Source of the DNA: Oscillospiraceae bacterium
GTDB taxonomy: Bacteria > Bacillota > Clostridia > Oscillospirales > Oscillospiraceae
Assembly (NCBI GenBank): GCA_031260745.1
Contig: JAISKY010000079.1
Span: 1 to 9,553, forward strand
Length of the DNA stretch: 9,553 nt
Reading direction: 5' to 3'
Shown here: positions 1-5,981 of the stretch, piece by piece
Layout of the letters: each line of letters begins with the position of its first letter
Numbering within the stretch: position 1 is the stretch's first letter
The notes under the pieces: generated by a model
Database searches by the model: none
Seen by the model: the letters and a program-made list of their open reading frames with translations, nothing else
Told to the model about the DNA's origin: nothing
Made by a program: the position numbers and the translations under genes

Positions 1-1
1 T

Positions 2-460
2 GACGTTGAGTTAGACATTATCCGTCTGCAAAGCGAAGCGACCGAGCTTCAAACCGAGCTTCTGCGCCTTGTCGATAAGGACGCAGAGGACTTTGAGCCG
101 CTGTCAAAAGCGTACTCCATACCCAAGGACGACCCTAACCGCGCCTCTATTATGGAGTCCGCGCTTAAAACGGCTTGCGAGGTTCCGCTTGAGATTATGC
201 GTGTCTGCGCGAAATCAATTGACGTAATAGCGGAGTTCGCCGAAAAGGGTAGTTCTCTGGCGCTTTCAGACGCGGGCGTCGGCGTGATTTTCTGCAAATC
301 CGCTTTACAGGGCGCGATTCTGAACATCTATATCAACACGAAGTCTATGTCCGACAAGTCTTACGCCGAAACGCTGGAAAGCGAAGCGGAGCGTATTTTG
401 TCGGAGTACGCTCAAAAAGCCGATAAAATCTATAACGCTGTTCTTCAAAAACTGAAATAG
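2..460 (+). CDS. fchA: Methenyl-THF cyclohydrolase (FchA, cyclodeaminase family), 3' part
   Basis: The frame is open from base 2 to the TAG at 458-460, giving 152 residues without the N-terminus; the family is usually about 200-210 aa, so roughly 50 residues lie upstream. The visible part has the all-helical pattern of the formiminotransferase-cyclodeaminase/FchA family: a helix ending ELLRLVDKDAEDF, then a Y-S-I-P-K-D segment, ALKTACEVPLEIMRVC, and the conserved SDAGVG block followed by A-L-x-G-A-I-L-N. The C-terminus is a charged helix ending in QKLK. Family knowledge: cytoplasmic conversion of 5,10-methenyl-THF to 10-formyl-THF and back, with no metal or nucleotide. It directly precedes folD, as in many acetogen and clostridial C1 clusters, which favours FchA over a histidine-degradation cyclodeaminase. 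The missing N-terminus, which holds the family's Gly-rich motif, is the main limit on certainty. Confidence 0.8.
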   Translation, partial: DVELDIIRLQSEATELQTELLRLVDKDAEDFEPLSKAYSIPKDDPNRASIMESALKTACEVPLEIMRVCAKSIDVIAEFAEKGSSLALSDAGVGVIFCKSALQGAILNIYINTKSMSDKSYAETLESEAERILSEYAQKADKIYNAVLQKLK

Positions 461-509
461 GAGGAAAAGATTATTGTTACAAAATTAAGATTATCTTTAA
501 TTGGGTGGT

Positions 510-543
510 AATTTATAATTTTTAATTTATAATTTTTAATTTA
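510..543 (+). repeat. AT-rich heptamer repeat in the folD leader
   Basis: From 510 there are two exact tandem copies of the 14-mer AATTTATAATTTTT (510-523, 524-537) plus a partial third (538-543). In heptamer phase this alternates TTTATAA and TTTTTAA. The array ends 5 nt before the folD ATG at 549. Two TATAAT hexamers fall inside it (514-519, 528-533). The nearest clear Shine-Dalgarno-like sequence (TAGGAGG, 458-464) lies upstream of the repeat, more than 80 nt from the ATG. The same heptamer recurs before the FNT gene. Confidence 0.8.
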
Positions 544-548
544 CAAAA

Positions 549-1421
549 ATGGCCGCGACAAAATTAGCCGCCAAAGCCGTCGTCGAAGGTTTGAACGAGA
601 AAACCATCGCCGCGGTAGAGGCTTTGAAGTCAACGGGAGTAACTCCCACATTAGCGATTTTACGCGTCGGCGAACGCGCTGACGACCTTTCGTACGAAAA
701 GGGCGCGCTAAACCGCGCTAACACCGTCGGCGTAGCGGTTAAACAGGTTATCCTGCCGCTTGACGTTGACAAGGACGAACTGCTTAACGCGGTTAAGTCG
801 CTCAACATTGACAACACCGTACACGGAGTTTTGATTTTCCGTCCGCTTCCGTTTGAGGCTGAAGTATTCAACACGCTTGACCCGAAAAAGGACATCGACG
901 GAGCTACCGACGCGTCAACCGCGTTGCTGTTCAACGGATTCGGCGGCACGGTATTCGGCGGCGGCGAAGGCCCGAAGCCGGATAATTCCGCGTATCCTTG
1001 TACTCCCGCCGCGTGTATGGCGATTCTCGACCACTACGGGTACGGCGAGCTTAAAGGCAAGCACGTAGTGTTTGTAGGTTCGGGACTGCGCGTAGGGCGT
1101 CCGCTCGGAATGTTACTGCTTAACCGCGGCGCGACCGTCACGTATTGCCACGAGTTCACCGCGAATACTCCCGAAATTTGCGCGACCGCCGATGTTATCG
1201 TCACCGCTGTCGGCAAGGCGAAACTTATCGGCGAGAAGCACATGAAGCCCGGTCAGGCTATCATTGACGCGGGACTTTCGGAAGGTTCCGACGGCAAAAT
1301 GGTAGGCGATACGGACGTTGACGCCGCTGAGAAAGTCGGAGTATCATACACGCCCAGCGTAGGACCGGTAACGACGGCAATACTGATGGCTCACGTAGTC
1401 AACGCCGCTTCGCGGCTATGA
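549..1421 (+). CDS. folD: FolD-type methylene-THF dehydrogenase, probably lacking cyclohydrolase activity
   Basis: This encodes 290 aa, the normal FolD length. It covers the N-terminal folate-binding domain, the D-K-K-D-I-D-G segment (D117), a PCTPAA motif (150-155) and a Rossmann dinucleotide-binding domain (KHVVFVGSGLRVGRPLG, 171-187), ending in TPSVGPVTTAILM (268-280). It oxidises 5,10-methylene-THF to methenyl-THF, or the reverse, in the cytoplasm. The ungapped match to E. coli FolD around Y49 places A53 where the catalytic Lys of the Y-x-x-x-K motif should be, and F97 where the Gln of V-Q-L-P-L-P should be (here I-F-R-P-L-P). Both residues matter for cyclohydrolase chemistry, so this is probably a dehydrogenase working with FchA just upstream. 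The nucleotide-loop Arg of G-R-S is also absent, so cofactor choice (NAD or NADP) is open. The ATG at 549 is chosen because the protein starts normally there, though no good ribosome site is adjacent. Confidence 0.9.
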   Translation: MAATKLAAKAVVEGLNEKTIAAVEALKSTGVTPTLAILRVGERADDLSYEKGALNRANTVGVAVKQVILPLDVDKDELLNAVKSLNIDNTVHGVLIFRPLPFEAEVFNTLDPKKDIDGATDASTALLFNGFGGTVFGGGEGPKPDNSAYPCTPAACMAILDHYGYGELKGKHVVFVGSGLRVGRPLGMLLLNRGATVTYCHEFTANTPEICATADVIVTAVGKAKLIGEKHMKPGQAIIDAGLSEGSDGKMVGDTDVDAAEKVGVSYTPSVGPVTTAILMAHVVNAASRL

Positions 1422-1430
1422 GGAGCCGCG
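1411..1430 (+). other. Hairpin spanning the folD stop codon
   Basis: CGCGGCT (1411-1417) pairs perfectly with AGCCGCG (1424-1430) around a 6-nt loop that contains the folD TGA (1419-1421). No T-run follows, so it is not a standard intrinsic terminator. It could mark an mRNA processing or stability site within the operon, or be chance in GC-rich coding sequence. Confidence 0.4.
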
Positions 1431-1490
1431 ACAGGCGCTAAGCAATGTCAACCCCTTATGACACTCTGATTTCTGCCGGAGGTGAAACAA

Positions 1491-2021
1491 ATGCCGGAAA
1501 ATTTACAGGAAATAATGGACCGCGCGGGCGTATACCGATTCGGAATTGTTGACCCTAAAGACGTTGATTTCAGCGAGACGGTTCGCGGTTATTGCGAGGA
1601 AAATCTCTGCCGCCAGTACGGTAAGACTTGGGCGTGTCCTCCGGCTGTCGGTACGGTTTCCGAGTGCCGTGAAAGAGCGCAAAGCTACGGCAATATGCTC
1701 GTGTTTTCCGGGAAGTTTGATTTGGAAGATTCACTTGATTTCGAGGGTATGGGCGCGGCGATGGTAGAGTTCAAGAATATCTCGCAAAGACTGGACGATG
1801 AAGTCAAACCGTATCTAAGCGATTATTTGTTGCTTTCAAACGAAGGCTGCGGCAAGTGCGAATCCTGTACTTACCCGGACAATCCCTGCCGTTTCCCGGA
1901 AAAATTGCACGGCTCGATTGAGGGCTACGGCATTTTTGTCAACGAGCTTGCCGCGAAAGCCGGAATGGGCTATAATAACGGCGAAAATACGGTGACATTC
2001 TTCGGCGCGTTGTTGTACTAA
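1491..2021 (+). CDS. DUF2284-type cysteine-rich putative metal-binding protein
   Basis: The product is 176 aa from ATG 1491. An in-frame GTG at 1482 would add three residues but overlaps the ribosome site GGAGG (1478-1482); ATG 1491 has an ideal 8-nt spacing. Eight cysteines fall in two sets: C35, C40, C49 (in WACPPA) and C59 near the N-terminus, and C120-x2-C123-x2-C126-x6-C133 (GCGKCESCTYPDNPCR) near the C-terminus, followed by an E-G-Y-G-I-F-V segment and an aromatic C-terminus. This is the pattern of the DUF2284 family of predicted metal-binding proteins; the second set looks like a ferredoxin-type Fe-S site, and two clusters are possible. There is no signal peptide or membrane segment, so it should be cytoplasmic. 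It lies 69 nt after folD and about 90 nt before the FNT gene, which suggests a redox or metal-linked role in formate/C1 metabolism, but its reaction is unknown. Confidence 0.75.
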   Translation: MPENLQEIMDRAGVYRFGIVDPKDVDFSETVRGYCEENLCRQYGKTWACPPAVGTVSECRERAQSYGNMLVFSGKFDLEDSLDFEGMGAAMVEFKNISQRLDDEVKPYLSDYLLLSNEGCGKCESCTYPDNPCRFPEKLHGSIEGYGIFVNELAAKAGMGYNNGENTVTFFGALLY

Positions 2022-2056
2022 TAATATTTAGCGATTTTATAAATAAAGGAGATAAA

Positions 2057-2105
2057 TTTATAATTTATAGCTAATTTAGCGTTTATAATTTATAATTTAT
2101 AATTT
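2057..2105 (+). repeat. TTTATAA heptamer repeats in the FNT gene leader
   Basis: Three exact tandem TTTATAA heptamers (2082-2102) plus TTT (2103-2105) end 4 nt before the ATG at 2110. A further exact copy (2057-2063) and a one-base variant (2064-2070) lie upstream, separated by a short unrelated spacer. The block separates the Shine-Dalgarno-like AAAGGAGAT (2045-2053) from the start codon by 56 nt. It contains overlapping TATAAT hexamers; the last (2098-2103) ends 7 nt before the A of the ATG. Confidence 0.8.
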
Positions 2106-2109
2106 CACA

Positions 2110-2919
2110 ATGTCAACTCCTGTTGAAATGCTTGAAAAATGGGTTGCGTCAGGTAAAGCAAAAGCTACGAACGGCGTACCGCGTCTGTTTGTGCTTGCTA
2201 TTCTCGCGGGCGCGTTTATCGCAATCGCCGGAGTAGCGTCCGCTACGGCGACCGTAAGTATCAATTCCGTGTCGCCGTCGATTGCAAAGTTCGTGGGAGC
2301 CTGCGTATTCCCCGGCGGTCTGGCTATGGTTTTGCTCGCGGGCAGCGAGCTGTTCACCGGCAACACTTTGATTTTGATTTCCGTAATACACGGCGAAACT
2401 AAGGTAAGCGCGATGCTGAAAAACTGGGTCGTCGTGTACATAGGCAACTTCATCGGCTCGGTATTGATTGCGGCGGCGGTAACTTACGGACATACGCTAT
2501 CGCTGTTCGGCGGAGCCGACGGAGGACTTGCCGCGTCGGTAGTCGCGACCGCCGCGACTAAAGCCGGATTGCCGTTCGGCGACGCTCTGATTCGCGGTAT
2601 ACTGTGTAATTTCCTGGTATGTATCGCCGTGTGGATTGCGTCGGGCGCGAACAGCGCGGGCGGGAAACTCGCGGGAGTTTTCTTCCCGATTATGATGTTC
2701 GTACTCTGCGGATTTGAGCATAGCGTCGCGAATATGTACTACCTCTCGGCGGGTTGGTTCGCTCAAAGCGCGTACGGTCTGGGCGACGCCATAACCTGCG
2801 CCGATATTTTCATTAAGAATCTGCTACCGGTAACTTTAGGCAATATAATCGGCGGTTGCGTATTCGTAGCGTGCGCGTACACGTTCGCGTACAAGAAAAA
2901 GGCGGAAGCCGAAAAGTAA
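2110..2919 (+). CDS. Formate/nitrite transporter family channel (FNT, FocA-like)
   Basis: The product is 269 aa, typical for FNT proteins, with about six hydrophobic segments (roughly 26-46, 58-82, 104-126, 158-178, 187-210 and 238-262) and a Lys/Glu-rich cytoplasmic tail. Family signatures are present: LAGSELFTGN (76-85) in the omega-loop region, RGILCNFLVCIAVW (162-175), and FFPIMMFVLCGFEHSVANMYY (191-211), where H204 matches the central pore histidine of FocA/NirC. Such pentameric channels pass formate, nitrite, hydrosulfide or similar small anions. Formate is favoured because FchA and FolD lie upstream in the same direction; nitrite or hydrosulfide is not excluded. No terminator is seen between it and the DUF2284 gene, so they may be co-transcribed. 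The start has no adjacent ribosome site because of the repeat block before it. It ends just before a strong terminator. Confidence 0.9.
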   Translation: MSTPVEMLEKWVASGKAKATNGVPRLFVLAILAGAFIAIAGVASATATVSINSVSPSIAKFVGACVFPGGLAMVLLAGSELFTGNTLILISVIHGETKVSAMLKNWVVVYIGNFIGSVLIAAAVTYGHTLSLFGGADGGLAASVVATAATKAGLPFGDALIRGILCNFLVCIAVWIASGANSAGGKLAGVFFPIMMFVLCGFEHSVANMYYLSAGWFAQSAYGLGDAITCADIFIKNLLPVTLGNIIGGCVFVACAYTFAYKKKAEAEK

Positions 2920-2942
2920 GACAATGTCGTTACATTGCGCGG

Positions 2943-2980
2943 AAAACCCGCGGGGTCTTAGGACTCTGCGGGTTTGTTAT
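2943..2980. terminator. Bidirectional terminator between convergent genes
   Basis: AAACCCGC (2944-2951) pairs with GCGGGTTT (2968-2975), and six more inner pairs (two of them G-U) extend the stem to about 14 bp with a 4-nt loop. GTTAT follows on the + strand, and a T-run formed by the As at 2943-2946 follows on the - strand. It lies between the FNT stop and the PBP stop and can end both transcripts. Confidence 0.85.
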
Positions 2981-2990
2981 ATTGATTGAC

Positions 2991-5630
2991 CTAGAAGATT
3001 GGCATATTGTCCTCCGGAGGTACGGTTGGCATCGGCAGACCGGAGCTTTGTGGATTATCGTCCGGATTATCCGGAGTTTGGTCAGGCGGTTCTGTAAACT
3101 CGCCGTCCTCGTCGCCTGGTTCCGGTTCAGGTTCCGGCGACGGCATAGTCGCGGTTATCGGGTGGACATAGCACCGACTTGTAGAGCCGTAAATATAGTT
3201 TACAGTCGTTGGCGGAGTAGGCACGTTATACGCGCATTTTGACGGGTCAAGTACGCTCATCTGAACAATATCCTCGGCGGGACAAAACTCCGTAACCGTG
3301 CCGGTAAGCGTTCCCGCGGGAACAATAGTTTCGTCAGGCATTAAAGTATCAAGGGTTAATTTGCAGAAGTCCATAGGAATATGCGCGGTACACTGACGGT
3401 CGGGTCTTTCCGACGGGTGAAGTTTCAGCGTCATTACGTGATTACCTCTGATGTCGTTTCGGCAATAATCGGTCGCCAGTAAACCGGAGTCCTCACAAAT
3501 CGAAACGTAACTAAGCCCCGACGGTTCGGAAAATTCTCTCGGTTCGAGATTCTGGTGTACCAACGACATAACCTTGCTGAACATTCGGGCGGACGGATTC
3601 ATATTGCCGGGTAAGGAGTCGTGGTAGTTTTTGTATCCCGTCCATACTGCCGCGAGATAATACGGAGTATAGCCGACAAACCAGCGGTCGCCGACCGCTC
3701 CGGAAGTACCTGTTTTTCCCGCGACGGGGATTCCGGTTATATCTTTTAGCCGCGCTTCGCTGCCAGTACCGCCGCTGACGACATTTTTCATCATCTCTAC
3801 CATGTGGTACGCGGTAAGCTCGCTAATCGCGACATTGCTTTCGGGAGTATTCTCAATAACGGTGTTACCCGACGAATCCAAAATACGGATATACGTGCGG
3901 CTTTCGATATACATACCCTTATTGGGGAACATAGTATACGCGGCGGCGGCTTCGCGAACCGTAAGTCCGTAGGTTAACTGCCCCAGCGCAAGCGTAGAGT
4001 AGTCAATGTCAGACATACCATCCTGAGCCTTAATCAGCGTAGATACGTGCAGTTTGTCGGTCATAAAGTTGTACGACACTTGAGGCGTCAGCTTATCAAG
4101 CACCTGAGCCGAAACCGTATTAATCGAACTCTGAAGCGCGGTTGCGACAGTGACAAGCCCGCGATTGCTGTAGTCGGCGTTTCTCGGCCACCAACTGTCT
4201 TTACGTCCGAGCAGATTCCCGGTTGAGGAGTCGTTAATAAGAGTCCACGGGTGTATATATCCCAAATCCATCGCCGGAGCGTAAACCGCGATAGGCTTAA
4301 TTGACGAGCCGGGCGGTCGCGTCGTATCTGTCGCGCAGTTTTCAAGGCGGTTGCCGACTTTCTCGCCGATTCCTCCCGCCATAGCTACGATATTGCCGTT
4401 GTACGGGTCCATAAGGATAATCGCGGAGGACAGTCGTTCCTCGTGCTTGCTTACGTTGTCAGGCAGATTCGCGGGGTCGATGTAAATCTCGTCAACCATC
4501 GCCTGTAAATCCGGATTCAGCGTAGTATAAATCTGATACCCCGCGGAGTACAGCAAACTTGTCGCCGCTTTACGCGATATATCTTTAACGCTTGCGATGT
4601 CGGTGATAACGTCCTCAATAACCGCGTCGGTAAACCAGGAGTAGTAGTGCCGTTTACCTGTCTCACCGCTTGCCGCGGCCGCGATAGCGGCGGCTTCGCG
4701 CGTACTGTTGCGGAATACGAGTTTTTCTTTTACCGCGTCATCGTGTTCCACTTTGGTTATTAGACCTTGTTTGAGCATCTCTTGCAGGATTGTCAATTGC
4801 CTGTTTTTATTACGCTCTTTGGTTTTTTCGCTGATATAGGGGTCGTAAAGCGAGGGGTTGTTCGTAATTCCGATAAGTGACGCGCACTCCGCTAACGAGA
4901 GCTTATTTACCTCTTTACCGAAATAAACCTGAGCGGCGGAACCGACGCCCCAACATTGCTCTCCGAGGAATATTTTGTTTAGATACGCCTCCATTATTTC
5001 TTCTTTTGAGTAGCGTTTTTCAAACTCTAGGGCGCGGAAAATCTCCGTCAGCTTGCGTTTAACGGTAACTTCGTCCTCCAGCGTAAGATTTTTGATTAAC
5101 TGTTGAGTAATCGTAGAGCCGCCGAAATTGTCCTGCATCATAAACATGTGCGTGACCGCGCCTGCGGTGCGATACCAGTCAACTCCGTTGTGGGTACGAA
5201 AACGCTTGTCCTCAATCGCGATAGTGGCGTTAACAAGGTTTAACGGAATATCGGAATACGCGACGCGGACGCTGTTTTCTTCGCTGTAAAGAGTTTCAAG
5301 CTCCTGCCATTGGCTTAAAGTGTTATCGAAGTAATATATAACGCTGCTTTGGGCTTGTGTGTACTCGCTGAGGTCAACGTCAAGTTCGGAGGACAGCTCG
5401 GTCTTTATATAAACGGCAAAGACACAGGTGAACAGCAGTCCCGTCAAAATTCCGACAAGGATAACGGTCCCGATACTTCTAAATATAAGCGAAATAATAC
5501 CGATAACAACTCTGCCGGAAAATTTCGCGGTAGTCGCCGCGGCTTTCGCGGTTGTTTTCGCGACTTGTCTGACGGTATCGGAGCGACTGGATTTATTGGG
5601 TTTGCCGATTTTTTTGTCGTTATTCATCAT
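2991..5630 (-). CDS. Class A penicillin-binding protein (GT51 glycosyltransferase + transpeptidase)
   Basis: The product is 879 aa. A basic cytoplasmic N-terminus (1-40) is followed by a membrane anchor (about 41-76). The GT51 domain shows EDKRFRTHNGVDWYR (140-154, catalytic E140), GGSTITQQLIKNL (170-182), KRKLTEIFRALEFEKRYSKEEI (191-212) and GVGSAAQVYFGK (228-239). The transpeptidase has S442-S-I-K445 (nucleophile S442), S502-I-N504 and K639-T-G641. It polymerises and cross-links peptidoglycan outside the membrane. After the transpeptidase comes a segment with seven cysteines (712-820) including C-E-D-S-G-L-L-A-T-D-Y-C, then a Pro/Glu/Asp-rich tail with a P-E-P-E-P-E-P run (832-838). The tandem starts are ATG 5630 and ATG 5627; AGGGAG (5634-5639) is 3 nt from the first and 6 nt from the second, so the second Met may be used. 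The gene is alone in its transcription unit, convergent with the FNT gene. Confidence 0.95.
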   Translation of the reverse strand: MMNNDKKIGKPNKSSRSDTVRQVAKTTAKAAATTAKFSGRVVIGIISLIFRSIGTVILVGILTGLLFTCVFAVYIKTELSSELDVDLSEYTQAQSSVIYYFDNTLSQWQELETLYSEENSVRVAYSDIPLNLVNATIAIEDKRFRTHNGVDWYRTAGAVTHMFMMQDNFGGSTITQQLIKNLTLEDEVTVKRKLTEIFRALEFEKRYSKEEIMEAYLNKIFLGEQCWGVGSAAQVYFGKEVNKLSLAECASLIGITNNPSLYDPYISEKTKERNKNRQLTILQEMLKQGLITKVEHDDAVKEKLVFRNSTREAAAIAAAASGETGKRHYYSWFTDAVIEDVITDIASVKDISRKAATSLLYSAGYQIYTTLNPDLQAMVDEIYIDPANLPDNVSKHEERLSSAIILMDPYNGNIVAMAGGIGEKVGNRLENCATDTTRPPGSSIKPIAVYAPAMDLGYIHPWTLINDSSTGNLLGRKDSWWPRNADYSNRGLVTVATALQSSINTVSAQVLDKLTPQVSYNFMTDKLHVSTLIKAQDGMSDIDYSTLALGQLTYGLTVREAAAAYTMFPNKGMYIESRTYIRILDSSGNTVIENTPESNVAISELTAYHMVEMMKNVVSGGTGSEARLKDITGIPVAGKTGTSGAVGDRWFVGYTPYYLAAVWTGYKNYHDSLPGNMNPSARMFSKVMSLVHQNLEPREFSEPSGLSYVSICEDSGLLATDYCRNDIRGNHVMTLKLHPSERPDRQCTAHIPMDFCKLTLDTLMPDETIVPAGTLTGTVTEFCPAEDIVQMSVLDPSKCAYNVPTPPTTVNYIYGSTSRCYVHPITATMPSPEPEPEPGDEDGEFTEPPDQTPDNPDDNPQSSGLPMPTVPPEDNMPIF

Positions 5631-5657
5631 TCACTCCCTGATAATCAATATCGTATA

Positions 5658-5686
5658 ATTATAACCCTAAACGGCTGATTTGTCAA
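5658..5686 (-). promoter_or_regulatory. Consensus sigma-70-type promoter for the PBP gene
   Basis: On the - strand, TTGACA (5686-5681), exactly 17 nt, then TATAAT (5663-5658), a perfect match in both hexamers and spacing. Transcription should start near 5651, leaving a leader of only about 20 nt that holds the ribosome site AGGGAG (5639-5634). Confidence 0.85.
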
Positions 5687-5916
5687 CAAAATTTTAACAC
5701 TTTACAGATATTATGGCTGAAGCGGTTTAGATATGTCAACAGGCTCGGCTTTTATCGCGCGCTTGTCTTAACGTAACATCTATATTTTATGCGGGTTTAT
5801 CCGAAATATAAATAGCATAATTACCAATGGCAAAATTCGACGCTCCAATTAACCAAATCGCGGGTAATTATTTCGTTGAGTACCTGTCAAAAGCAACATA
5901 AACTGCCCAAAAATGC

Positions 5917-5943
5917 TTGACAGTTTTGTCACACTGTGATAAA
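5917..5943 (+). promoter_or_regulatory. Putative promoter and operator for the solute-binding lipoprotein
   Basis: A TTGACA box (5917-5922) is followed after 15 nt by an extended -10-like TG-T-GATAAA (5935-5943); a weaker -10 choice, TAAACT at 5940-5945, would give a 17-nt spacer. Two palindromes overlap it: TGACA-GTTT-TGTCA (5918-5931) and TCACA-C-TGTGA (5929-5939). Their placement over the -35 and spacer suggests repressor binding, but no named regulator site was matched. Confidence 0.5.
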
Positions 5944-5981
5944 CTTATCGTAACAAACTAAGAAAGTGGGGTTACCATTCA

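Larger units (their letters stand above)
5631..5981. other. Divergent intergenic region between the PBP and lipoprotein genes
   Basis: This 351-bp stretch carries the PBP promoter at its left and the lipoprotein promoter at its right. No coding sequence with a ribosome site is evident. In between lies a 9-bp inverted repeat, ATAATTACC (5817-5825) and GGTAATTAT (5863-5871), and TGTCAA recurs at 5681, 5734 and 5885 in the same orientation. CTGTCAA (5884-5890) is the inverted partner of TTGACAG (5917-5923). Apart from these, 5700-5880 shows nothing recognisable. Confidence 0.6.

Noticed and set aside
510..543. CRISPR or transposon end at the AT-rich repeats
   Set aside because: Units are 7-14 bp, directly tandem with no unique spacers, and no terminal inverted repeats or transposase are present.
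536..949. Open frame on the - strand over folD
   Set aside because: It is the antisense shadow of a clear FolD gene, with low-complexity Ser/Ala composition, no ribosome site and no recognisable family.
2097..2493. Overlapping - strand open frames over the FNT gene
   Set aside because: Two frames opposite a well-supported membrane protein gene; no motifs or start signals.
5349..5678. Open + strand frame opposite the PBP N-terminus
   Set aside because: Composition mirrors the PBP membrane anchor read in antisense, and its end overlaps the PBP promoter.
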